DNA from: Fagopyrum homotropicum
Lineage: Eukaryota > Streptophyta > Magnoliopsida > Caryophyllales > Polygonaceae
Length of the DNA stretch: 64,000 bases
NCBI GenBank assembly: GCA_033239125.1
Contig: BSWB01000006.1
Coordinates: 115,304,242-115,368,241, forward strand
Direction: 5' to 3'
The position numbers and the translations under genes were made by a program. This document shows positions 9,692-19,745 of this stretch, in pieces. The notes under the pieces were generated by a model. The model had not been told where the DNA came from and made no database searches. It was given only the letters and a program-made list of their open reading frames with translations. Each line of letters begins with the position of its first letter. The first letter of the stretch is position 1.

Positions 9692-11400
9692 ATGCGAAGA
9701 ACCCGCGCTGTGAAGGAAATCGTTCCCTACGATCCCGAACCAGAAAAGACATATAAAAGACGCTTGAAAGAAGCGAAGATGGCCAATCAGGATAATCGCG
9801 ATCTTGAGGCCGAATTGAAGGAGGCGTTGGAACAACTATGCCTCAGCAAAGAAGAATTACGACTGGAAAAGGAAGAAACTCGCGTAAGGACGGAAGCGAT
9901 CGAAGCAGATATGGTGGCTTTACGGGACCAATATCTACCTCGACCAGCTCCAGCGCCTCGATCGAGGCAAGACCTAGCTCCAGCTTCCCCGGCCGATATA
10001 CTTCCACCTCGGATGCCAGTCCGAGATGCTCTTTTTGCAGGTATTCCACAGACCCTAGGGCAAAGGATGGACCCCAATTAGCAACTAAGGCGTCCAGGAG
10101 TCAACCTAGGTGATCCAGCGGACCATGATTATGAGCTTCGACCGCAAGTTCTTTCCATGATTTGCCAATGCCATTTTGGAGGGCTAGAGAGGGAATATCC
10201 GCATCAACATCTACAAAACTATGAGATCTTGATGGAGACCTTAAGACCTTCAAGGCTGGAAAACAACAATAACAAGCTAAGGCCTTTCTACTTCTCTTTG
10301 AAAGATAGAGCGCTTACTTGGTATCAATCTCTTCCTCCGGGAAAAATCAATACTTGGGAGGAGATGACGACGGAGTTCTTAACTAAATTCTTTCCCCCCT
10401 CTAAAACTGCTAAAATGAGGGGGAAGATTAATGCATTCATCATGAAGGACAAGGAGAGCTTGTCCAAGTCATGGGAGAGATTTAAAGACATTCTTTTAGA
10501 TTGCACACATCCTGGGATTCCAAAGATAGAGTTGTTGGAGATATACTTCAAGGGATTGGACGGAAACACCCAGTTCAACCTTCAACTACTATCCGCCGGC
10601 ACGTTCATGGACATGGCGATTGACGAAGCTTGGGAGTTCATAGAGAAGCAAGCTTTGCACATGGAGAAATATTCCCACCAAGGAGCTGAAGGTGGAGTTA
10701 AAAGAGTCAACTTTCAAGATGTTCCACGAAACAATGATCAACTCACTTCTTTGAAGAATTATGTGAAGCAATTGGAAGATCTTTTGGTTGCTCAAACCAA
10801 GAAAGAGGATGAAGGATATCAAGGCTCGAGGAACAACAATGGATACCGGAACAACAACGGTTCCCGGAACAACAACGGTTCCCGGAACAACAACTACAAC
10901 AACAATAGAGGATCCAACAACAATAATTGGAGAGCAAACAACCAAAATTCGGGTAACCCTTACTCTAACTCCAATTCGAATGACCCCTCTAATCCTTTCC
11001 TCTCTTCCTCTTCTTCTTCTACTCCATTGAAGAGCCAGGAGCAAGGATCAAGTTCGTCCCAGCCGGAAAAGAAAGATGCGGTGCTGGAGGCCATCTTCAT
11101 CAAGCTTAACTCTATGGAGACATCCATGACTTGATTTTCGAAGGCACAAAAAGCCTTAGAACAACAATTCTTTAACAAGGCGAATGAAGCGCCAAGAGAT
11201 CCAGGGAAGCTTCCAGCAAGGACGGAAAGCAACCCCAAGGGACAAATCATGGTAATAACAACGAGAAGTGGACTGAAGACTGCAGATCCAGTGCCTCGGT
11301 CGTTGCCAGTACAGACGAAGACCACCTCGGTCCAGGTACAATCGAAGAACACTTCGGCCAAGATGCCAATCAAGGTGGAGCCACAAAAAGCGGAGGAGAA
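9692..11400 (+). pseudogene. gag: Element C gag
   Basis: This is the capsid protein that packages element RNA. I chose ATG 9692 (MRRTRAVKEIVPYDPEPEK) because B and D start the same way. Domains in order: a basic N-terminus; a coiled-coil-like segment (LEAELKEALEQL, about residues 35-75); a Pro/Ser linker holding iteron-like DNA; the Retrotrans_gag core (FYFSLKDRALTWYQSLPPGK); a short helix; an Asn/Arg-rich tract from three near-identical RNNNG units (10829-10935) instead of a CCHC knuckle; and a Ser-rich linker. A TAG at 10079 stands where A and B have CAG. A TGA at 11132 stands where B has a Leu codon. The frame otherwise stays open into protease to about 11645. Confidence 0.9.
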
Positions 11401-14197
11401 AACTGAAGTTTATGTTCCACCTCCTGCATATGAACCGCCACTTCCATTCCCCAAGTCAAGGGCCAGAGCACATCTAGACAAGCATTTTGGTAAGTTCCTT
11501 GACTTGATGAATAAACTACACATTAATATCCCTTTCCTTGATGCTATTCTAGGGATGCCCGCCTATGGGAAGTTCTTAAAAGAGATTCTATCAAGGAAGA
11601 GGAAGTTGGAAGACTTTGGTGAAGTAAGGATGACATCTAAAATCCTCGGAGCTCATTCAAATCATGAAGGAGAAGATGCCACCCAAGTTGAGAGATCCCG
11701 GCTCATTTTGCATTCCCATTCAAGTTGGGGATGTCACTTGTGAAGCCTTGTGTGATCTAGGAGCCAGCGTGAGCATCATCCCGCTGGAGCTATGTGTTAA
11801 TATCGGACTTGGAGAGCCCAAGCTGGTGAAGATACGGTTATACATAGCGGACCGCTCCATTATCCATCCTGTGGGCATTTTGGAAGACGTTCCGGTTAAG
11901 TTAGGTAATTTCTATTTACCTATAGACTTTGTTGTACTTGACATTCCCGCAGATTATCCAGTTTCTATCATTCTCGGGAGGCCATTTCTAGCAACTTCGG
12001 GTTACAATGTGGATTGTAAGAACGCCAAGTTAAAATTCAACATTGGCGGAGATGAAGTGGAGTTTGCATTACTTGCGGCAATGAAGGAGAGCAGCTAGGA
12101 GATGATATCTTCAACATCTATGATGAAGAAGAATCAACAGAATTGATGAGCTCTATCCTAATTAAAGATCCACTTGAAAAGGTTATTAGTTTTAGCTTAA
12201 CGGAGGAAGGTATAGATGCTTCTTGTGATGTAGATATACGGAGCTTAAAGGCGTTGAAAGAAGATCCAGGAGCTAAAATTGAAAAGCTAATCCAGGAGAA
12301 GAAGATCTCCAATTTCGGTCCCAATTGCAGTATCTTGACCGAGGCACTCTCTGGACCAAGCGAGGTGTTCTTGACTGAAGAACATCTCGGTCACCCTCTC
12401 TAGACCTCGACCGGGGTCGAAAGAGAGATGATGTCAATTGAGACTTCTGAAAGTCCAGTTCTTCGATCTACTCCACTAGAAGGAGGAAGCAAAGATCCAC
12501 CTCAGAAAGCACCCCCAGTTGTGGAGCTTAAACAACTCCCAAGTCACTTGAGGTATGTCTTTCTTGGACCGGATTCTACTTATCCCGTCATCGTTAGTGC
12601 TTCCCTCTCCGAATCTGAATTATCTAAACTAATGCATGTCTTGAGGAAGCATCAAAAAGCTTTAGGTTATACTATTGATGATCTTATTGGCATCAAGCCT
12701 TCTTTCTCCATGCATAGAGTACTAATGGAGGACAATCATAAGACTTCACGGAAACCTCAAAGACGGTTAAATCCGATCATGAAAGAGGTTGTGAAGAAAG
12801 AAATTCTTAACTTGTTGGATGCAGGTATCATGTTTCCTATCTCGGACAGCAAGTGGGTGATCCCGGTGCATGTAGTTCCAAAGAAAGGAGGGATGACCGT
12901 TGTGACGAATAAGAACAACGAGTTAATCCCAACTAGGACCTTCACAGGCTGGAGGGTGTGCATCGATTATAGGAAGCTAAACGTGGCCACTCGGAAGGAC
13001 CACTTCCCACTCCCCTTCAACGATCAAATGCTCGAACGGTTGGCCCAGCATTCACACTTTTGCTATTTAGATGGCTATAGTGGCTTCTTTCAGATTCCTA
13101 TCCTTCCGGATGATCAAGAGAAGACCACCTTCACTTGTCCATGGGGGACATTCGCTTATAGGAGGATGCCATTTGGATTATGCAATTCACCCGCTACCTT
13201 CCAGCGATGCAAGATGGCTATCTTCTCCGATTATATAGAGGAGATAATGGAGGTATTTATGGATGATTTTTCAGTATATGGTTGCTCTTTTGATGATTGC
13301 CTATCTAACCTTTCTCTAGTGCTACAAAGATGTGAAGACACTAATCTTGTTTTGAATTGGGAGAAGTGTCACTTTATGGTTAATGAAGGCATTGTGCTAG
13401 GACACCTCGTTTCTAATCGAGGTATTGAGGTTGATCGCGCTAAGATCGAAACTATTGAGAAACTCCCTCCCCCTTGTTCTGTTAAGGATGTGAGGAGTTT
13501 TCTCGGGCATGCAGGTTTCTATAGGAGATTCATCAAGGACTTCTCGAAGATTTATAAACCACTAACTAACCTCTTGAATAAAGATGTTGTTTGTGAATTT
13601 TCGCAGGAGTGTCTTGATGCATTTTACAGGATTAAGGAAGCGTTGATCTCCGCTCCCATTATCCAGCCTCCGGATTGGACCTTGCCCTTTGAGATCATGT
13701 GCGATGCGAGTGATGTGGCAGTAGGAGCGGTTCCTGGACAAAAGAAGGATGATCGGACCACCGTCATTTACTACGCTAGCAAGACGCTAGATGAAGCCCA
13801 GCGTAACTACGCCACCACCGAGAAGGAGCTATTGGCGGTTGTATACACTTTTGAAAAATTTCGTTCTTACTTAGTGGGAGTGAAAGTTATTGTTTACACC
13901 GACCATGCAGCCATTCGTTACTTACTTGCTAAGAAGGATGCCAAGCCACGCCTTATTCGATGGATTCTCTTGCTTCAAGAGTTTGACCTAGAGATCCGTG
14001 ATAAGAGGGGATCCGAAAATTCTGTTGCGGATCACCTCAGCCGGCTACCTCCCTCTTCACGCGAGAAGGACGAGCCACCCATAGACGATTCATTCCCCGA
14101 TGAGCACTTACACTTGTTGGAGCGTTTGATAGACTTTCTTATCTCACCCAATGATGAAGGTGAAGTATGGGGTGAGGACACCTCCCAACATATTTAG
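11401..14197 (+). pseudogene. pol: Element C protease-RT-RNase H (pol without integrase)
   Basis: This is a Ty3/gypsy polyprotein segment. Protease has its active site DLGAS at 11754-11768, in a frame shifted by an insertion near 11645. A deletion near 12088 and a TAG at 12401 (Trp codon in B) break the linker. The 589-residue open stretch 12428-14197 carries RT, with the palm motif FMDD at about 13256-13267 (Athila-like variant of YMDD), LGHLVSNRG and the thumb. It then carries RNase H with MCDASD, TEKELLAVVY, YTDHAAIRYLL and ADHLSRL. The tail VWGEDTSQHI and stop are shared with A and B, and no HHCC or DDE integrase follows. RT/RNase H look catalytically complete by motif; the whole polyprotein is not expressible as one frame. 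Confidence 0.93.
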
Positions 14198-14239
14198 GGA
14201 TGCCGTACGGTCCAGCTAGCGACTTTAAATCAAGCGCTT

Positions 14240-14257
14240 CTTGGGAGGCAACCCAAG
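14240..14257 (+). other. Conserved post-pol hairpin (C)
   Basis: CTTGGGAGGCAACCCAAG, stem 6 bp, loop AGGCAA, 42 nt after the pol stop. The same hairpin follows pol in A, B, D and F. Confidence 0.85.
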
Positions 14258-14429
14258 GTATTGCTTTCTTTTCCCTTTTTCTAGTCTAGCTTTAGATAGT
14301 TTGCTTTTGCTTTGCTTTGCTTTGGTTTTGGCGTCCTAGACAGACAACATGTGACATCTAAGGAAGTAATACAACCCAGGAGCAACACTGGATGGACAGA
14401 AGTTCGAGAATTTGAGAAGACGGAGTTTG

Positions 14430-14620
14430 ACTGAGACACATCTCGGTTGCTGTCACAACACCTCGACGGAGATGATTCTTCAGCAACCGAGGCGACTAGG
14501 GTTACTGAAGATCCACCTCGGTCCGTACCACCTCATTCCAGTCGAGACCATCTCGACCGAGGTGACAGCAGTTCCAGAAAAGGGTATAAAGGGGGTTGAG
14601 ATTTCTCTCTCTTCCCTCTC
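14430..14620 (+). promoter_or_regulatory. Candidate internal promoter for ORF1 (C): iterons plus TATA box
   Basis: Repeated half-sites and inverted repeats (near 14438-14466, 14514-14520, 14543-14565 ATCTCGACCGAGGTGA) are followed by GGGTATAAAGGGGG (TATAAA at 14585-14590) and a pyrimidine-rich stretch (TTTCTCTCTCTTCCC). The ORF1 start is about 430 nt downstream. B and D have the same order with GGGGTATAAAA. The promoter role is inferred from sequence only. Confidence 0.55.
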
Positions 14621-15022
14621 TCACCTTCTCGACCGCGGCGCACATCTCACCTCGCTTCTTCGATTTTCACCCGTTTTCGACGATTCTCGCTTCCAAACTG
14701 CAAGGAAAGGATAGAGGATCGATTTGCAAGTAACAATCTGCAGTAAAAACGCACCGAATCAACCAAATGTGGGGTAAATTCGAAAAAAACCTAACTCCCT
14801 CTTCTTCCACTGATTTCATTCGATTTGGGATTTGGTTGCCCCTGCATTGTGCTGGAAAAGGATTAAGTACCCCATAGGAACAATTGGTAGTGATATTGGG
14901 AGAAAAGAACTGGATTTTTGAGAGAAACGATCGCACAACACTTCACCTCGGTCCAGTCGGCCTGTGCCTCGGCCGAGGTGTTCTTGAGATTTGTCAGAGC
15001 AACCGAGGTGGTCTGACAGTGT
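14621..15022 (+). other. ORF1 leader (C)
   Basis: Non-coding leader with a further iteron cluster just before the start codon (14943-15012, including CTCGGCCGAGGTG). No other feature was recognised. Confidence 0.6.
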
Positions 15023-16402
15023 GTGACAAAGATGAGTTCTGACAGGGAGCTAGTTTTGAGAGACAGATCTTCTCCTTCTCCTTCTTCTTCTTCACGCCGC
15101 TCTATACCGGTGATCCATGAGAGTCACCAGGTAGACTATGACCGCATAGCGGCACGTCCAGTGATTGCACCACGATTCCTGGACATTTCTGCATTTGACT
15201 GCCTCTATGTTGATGAGGATCTGAGGCGGATGATATCTGCGGTGGGGCTGTAGCAGTTCACTGAGATTAGAGCTCCAGCCTATCTTGAGCCGACACTGGA
15301 GTTTGTTAGCTCCGTCACTTACTTGCCCACCGAGCGTGCCATCAAGTACCGGTTGATGAACCGGAACTATCTAGTTCCTATGGACCATTGGCGGGATATC
15401 TTTGGCTTTCCGGCCCCCACTGCTGCTGATTTTCCTTCTCGAGCTGTAGCTCGAGAATTCTGGGGACAGATAGCTCACATGGTTGAGCAGGCTGACAGGT
15501 GGAGACTTAGAGATTCCAGGGAGCGGATTATCTTCCACTTGGCTTTTAGACTTGCTCACAGGATCTTTAGCGAGACTCTTCTGGCGCGTACTGAGACGCC
15601 CCAAAAGATCAGACAGGGTGAGCTGCTGAGTCTATACTACATGGTAACCGGAGGAGTTCTGGATTTTGGAGTTATGCTGGCAGAGGATTTGCACAAGATC
15701 AAGGCCAAGGCAAAGGGATACATTTGCTGCGGAGGTATAGTGACTCACATAGCGAGTTACATGGACTTGGACTTGAGTGCATGCACTATGGTGGCGGCTG
15801 CCAAGCCACTCGGGCTTCAGGAGGTGATCACTCGGAGGATACTGGTTCCTCACGGACTTACTACGCCGTATATGGCGATGCCCTGGGAGCAGACTGCACC
15901 TCAGGGTATTAGGTGGTCACCTCAGTTCTCTGTTTATGACCCGCACTACTAGCAGACCGGATGGATTCCGCTTATGGAGGATGCCAGAGATGTAGCAGCT
16001 CCGAGACATGATGAGGAGGATGAGGTTGAGCAGGAGGATGAGGATGAGGGTGGCGGTGCTGCTATAGACACAGGCACATATACAGCTGGGACTAGCGTGC
16101 CAGTCGTTGATATAGACGACGACGAGACTGAGGAGGAGCCAGCTGTAGCACCAACACGTCCTGCTAGGCGTAGGGTACGCAGGCAGAGGGATCCAGTTGC
16201 TCACCGCCGGATTGATGATGTGACGGATCAAGTGATAGATTCTTACGCTGCCTTGTCTTTGGACATTAGAGAGATACAAGAGAGACTACACTACCAGCAC
16301 ACGATGGCTGAGATTCAGTTTCAGCATGTCATGGGCTACCCATTTGACCCATCTTAGTACCCGTACATGCCACCACCACCACCACCGGATCGGGATTATT
16401 GA
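15023..16402 (+). pseudogene. Element C ORF-1 (ATHILA ORF-1-type extra protein)
   Basis: This is the extra ORF between pol and the 3' LTR, resembling the ATHILA ORF-1 family; its function is unknown (sometimes called env-like by position). The Ser-rich N-terminus leads to PVIHE, then a conserved globular part (YRLMNRNYLVPMDHWRDIFGFP, REFWGQIAHM, RIIFHLAFRLAHRIFSETLLART, GGIVTHIA). An acidic stretch, a basic stretch (RPARRRVRRQRD) and a Pro-rich tail follow. I see no convincing signal peptide or membrane segment. Three in-frame TAG codons (15251, 15950, 16355) interrupt it; at 15950 B has TGG and at 16355 B has CAG. Start 15023 is supported by the same N-terminus in B. Confidence 0.82.
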
Positions 16403-16488
16403 GAGCTTGCAGGATTTTATTTATTTATTTATTATGCAGCTCAGCTTTATCCAGTGAGTATTCTGTTTTCTTAGACTTATGTGACCCA

Positions 16489-16525
16489 TTGGGACAATGT
16501 GTCCCAAGTATGGGGTATGTGGGTA
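16489..16525 (+). other. Post-ORF1 hairpin followed by purine tract (C)
   Basis: TTGGGACA-ATG-TGTCCCAA (16489-16507) forms a perfect 8-bp stem. It is followed by GTATGGGGTATGTGGG, which resembles the tract before the 3' LTR. D has the same hairpin with a compensatory pair change. It may be a second polypurine tract or an RNA signal. Confidence 0.6.
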
Positions 16526-17808
16526 TGTATTTATTTGACTTATGTGGATGTATGACTTGACTCTTGATGGATATCTACTGTTTTATTTTGCTCTATGTGT
16601 TTATCTGAGATTACATGCATGCATACACGTTATTTGATCGAGAAAAACGTCAAAAACTAATTTGAAAAAAAAAACAAAAACAAATAATTTTTTATGACCT
16701 CGACCGATATGACTCTGACCAATCGAGGTGCAGTACCTCGGTTGACTTTGATCATCTCGACCGAGGTGGTTTAACTGAGAGAGTTTTCGAAACGATTTTT
16801 GTGCTTCTTATCTGGATATGACCTCAGTGATGATTTTTGTTTGCTGACTGGTTTTGAAATCTTCATATGTTTGAAAGGTTTTATGATATGTTTAAGTTGC
16901 TAAGTGCTTTGTTTGAAATTTTGGCATGTTTAATACTTTGTTTTTATCCAAATTATCTTGAATTTGAAGGTTGACACCACATGATGAGTTCTATCACTTT
17001 CTTCCTGGGATGATTAAGGCAATTCATTCTCTTCTCTTCTTCTTCTTGATCATTCTTAGCCCCTCAAATACATATTTGCCTCCTTTTACCTATCCGGGAA
17101 TTTGGAAGCAAGCAAGTGAAAAGCAAGTGAAAGAAAAGCTGAGATGTTGGCTGAAAGTTAGAACGAAACAAATAGGTTTGGGGAAGTCAATCATGATGAT
17201 GAGTAACTCGGCACCATTCACATAGCCGGGTGTTTGTGTCTTGCCAAAGTCGGATTGAGCGATATTCCTAACGAGTCATGGTATGTGCATCAAGGGTTTG
17301 AGGCATCTCGAGAAATTAATGATTGTTGATTTCCTAGGCTTCGGTTATTGTGCACCTCTGTCCATGCATCCCAAAAAGTAAGTAAAAAAAGTAAATAAGC
17401 AAAGCCTATTGGTGGAAGATGTTGAAGTTCAAAGGAAGTGAAGTAAAGATCCTTTACCCGGATTCTAGCACCACATTCTCTATATACATCCCACCCTCAC
17501 ACGTTTCTTGACCTTCTCTTGAAAAGCCCTTGAGACCTCGAGCTTGTTGATTGACTTGGTGGTTTAAACTAGATTATACATGATTAATTTCGATAATTAT
17601 GATTTATTATACATTCTATGATTTTATGTAAAGATGAACAACTTTCTTATATTTATAAAATGTTTTGAGCATGTATTGATTTTAAATTCCATGAAGCATT
17701 CTCTTAGAGTGATCTATGATTGTAGCACACCATTAAAATGTTTTGAAAGACTTTTTCATTGATCTTTATGACTTATAATCCATTCTATCTTGTATCTAAG
17801 ATTTGGAA
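16526..17808 (+). other. Post-ORF1 untranslated region (C)
   Basis: No ORF of substance. An iteron cluster lies at 16695-16772 (CTCGACCGAGGTGG and relatives). The rest is AT-rich sequence conserved in B, and partly in A and F. Confidence 0.6.
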
Positions 17809-17847
17809 CTTGCTTGGGGACAAGCAAGGGCTAAGTATGGGGTATTT
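17809..17847 (+). other. 3' hairpin and polypurine tract (C)
   Basis: CTTGCTTG-GGGA-CAAGCAAG (8-bp stem, GNRA-type loop) at 17809-17828. It is followed by GGCTAAGTATGGGGTATTT, ending directly at the 3' LTR TGATAG. The purine-rich part is the likely plus-strand primer. Confidence 0.7.
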
Positions 17848-19585
17848 TGATAGCATGAATTATAGTCTATATTTTGGGACCTGTTTAGACGTTTTATCTT
17901 CAATAATCTGCATGTTTGGATGTATATTATGTGATTATATCGTCGTTTCATCTACCTTTGCGGGAATCAAGGTCTACACCAAGTTTCATTGTAATCGTAG
18001 GTAAAATGGCACGTTTTACATTAAAATGGAGCTAAAGGAGCTAAAGAGTCATTGGAGCTACATTCAGGAGCTTAAGGAAGAATACAGGAAGCATGAAATT
18101 GGATTAAAGATTTACTTTGGACTAGATTTGAGAGATTTCACATTCATTTTAGCGCCACCTCGGTCAGCTACAGTACCATCTCGACCGAGGTGATCCAGAG
18201 GAGCGTCCCGACCGAGGCGAACACCTTGGACGCGGCGAGATATATTTTATTCTTGGCTGAGATCTTTATTTTTGGAAGGAGAGATCTTATATTTTTTGAC
18301 TGGATTTCTGGAAGGAAGATCATATATTTTAGGGATTTATTTATGAGAGATAGATATATTTTATTAGGAAAATATCTTTTCAAGATATTTTTTCTTTGGA
18401 GGGTAGTTTTCCTATATAAAGGGTTGGATTTTCCACAAATTCAACCATGCTTAGAGGGCTGAGAGCATCCAACAGTTAGGAAGGATTGAAGGAAGGTTGA
18501 AGGAAGGAAGTTGATAGCTTTTATAGCTTTTGTGAAGGGTTTTGTAAGATTCTCTTAGATTCCCTTCTTGTTAATTGTCTTATTGGATTGTGATCCAATG
18601 AACGCTTGTTTGATTGATAATTGATTCAGTTATCGAAGCATTTTTCTTAAGGTTTTTGTGTTCAATTATTCACCTTCTTCCCTTATATTTGATTATTGCT
18701 TTCATGATGATGAGTGGCTAATTTCTTTGTGTGATTCTAGGGTGATTGGCTGAAGGTTGTGGGAAAAACAATGATAGAATAATCTTAAATCCCAGTAGGA
18801 CCCTGAAAGCTCGAGTCTTTATCCTTAACCCTAAAACATCTCGCTCAATCGATGAACATCTCGGCCGGGGTGGAATTCGTCTGACCGAGGTGACTTATCT
18901 GATCCGAAACTGAGAGTTAAGTGTTTGAGTTTGCCAAATCCTATTCTTATTACACCTTTACTGGTTCAATGCAAGCCTAGGATGAGACTTACCCGGTAAT
19001 TCCTTTGTTTGTTTACCCAAGATCATAAGTATAGGTAATAAAGGTTAATCCTTTATTGGGGTTCGAGTGTGCTTTCATTCCATCTTTGGGAGTTAGCCTG
19101 AGACTTACCCGGTAAAGGTTGATTCTATTCCCTTAGGTTGTGTGTTGGTTTGAGGTTATAGTTCTTTTCTTTAATTCCTTGAGACTTACCCGGTAATAGG
19201 AGTTACGGTTTGGGATTAGTGAGTAGTGAGACTTACCCGGTGATCTATTCCACTTTAGTAACACCTTCCCTTTGCAAAAATCTCAGCTTTGTCCGCTTAT
19301 CTTTAGATCTTGAGTTGGAACCACAACTAGATGCTTTAATCCCTAGAATTGCATATTCCTTTAATTGACTTTTTATCATCTTTGATTGTTTTAATCGCTT
19401 TTGTGGTTAGTAATTACATAGACTACCTATACTTGCTTAGGTTTCACCTAAGTCCTTGAGATCGACACGCCGGAATTTCTTGCTTTTACTACGATTGACC
19501 TGTACACTGCGGGTTTGCATCCTTGTTTTTAGCAAACGTCTTGGGTTATAAATTTAAAGCTTGCACACACCATTTAGAGCGAACA
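17848..19585 (+). repeat. 3' LTR of element C
   Basis: 1738 bp, TGATAG...GCGAACA, colinear with 7824-9562. It has the same iterons (18158-18230), TATA box (near 18412) and four TGAGACTTACCCGGT repeats. Confidence 0.93.
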
Positions 19586-19745
19586 ATAACTTGGAGGCTA
19601 TTAAAGCTTCGAAGTCGAGGAAGCATATGGAGCATATAGAGCAGCATTGTCCCTCGCCTAACCCTCGGTGCTTGGTTCCGCTTCCTACTGGTTATAAGAT
19701 CCCCATTCCTTGGCCTAAAAGCAGAGACCTAGTGAGATTGATTGT
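19586..19745 (+). pseudogene. PMT-type putative methyltransferase exon, right part (captured fragment)
   Basis: After the ATAAC duplication the frame reads NNLEAIKASKSRKHMEHIEQ, followed by HCP, RCLVPLPTGYK and PWPKSRDL. This is the conserved N-terminal part of PMT/QUA2-type S-adenosylmethionine-dependent methyltransferases, Golgi membrane proteins. The exon appears to end near 19731 with a GTGAGATTG donor. Everything after it, including the catalytic domain, is absent. Homology continues on both sides of element C, so C inserted inside this exon. The fragment itself was probably captured by the CACTA. Confidence 0.8.

Larger units (their letters stand above)
7824..19585 (+). mobile_element. 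Complete Athila-type LTR retrotransposon C, integrase-less
   Basis: This 11,762-bp plus-strand element is bounded by TG...CA LTRs of 1739 and 1738 bp and by ATAAC duplications. In order it has a 5' LTR, tRNA-Asp primer site, gag, protease, RT, RNase H, post-pol hairpin, iterons with a TATA box, ORF-1, a second hairpin with a purine tract, polypurine tract and 3' LTR. Integrase is missing (42 nt between the RNase H stop and the hairpin). All ORFs carry stops or frameshifts. The two LTRs differ at well over ten positions in their first ~400 bp, so the insertion is not very recent. The direct repeats show integrase-type insertion, which must have come from another element. Confidence 0.93.

Noticed and set aside
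10589..11044. 151-residue ORF on the minus strand rich in Val
   Set aside because: Antisense of the AAC-rich Asn tract of element C gag; low-complexity only.
15974..16357. Separate acidic protein gene
   Set aside because: It is in the same frame as ORF-1 of element C after an in-frame TAG, and B and D show it as one protein.
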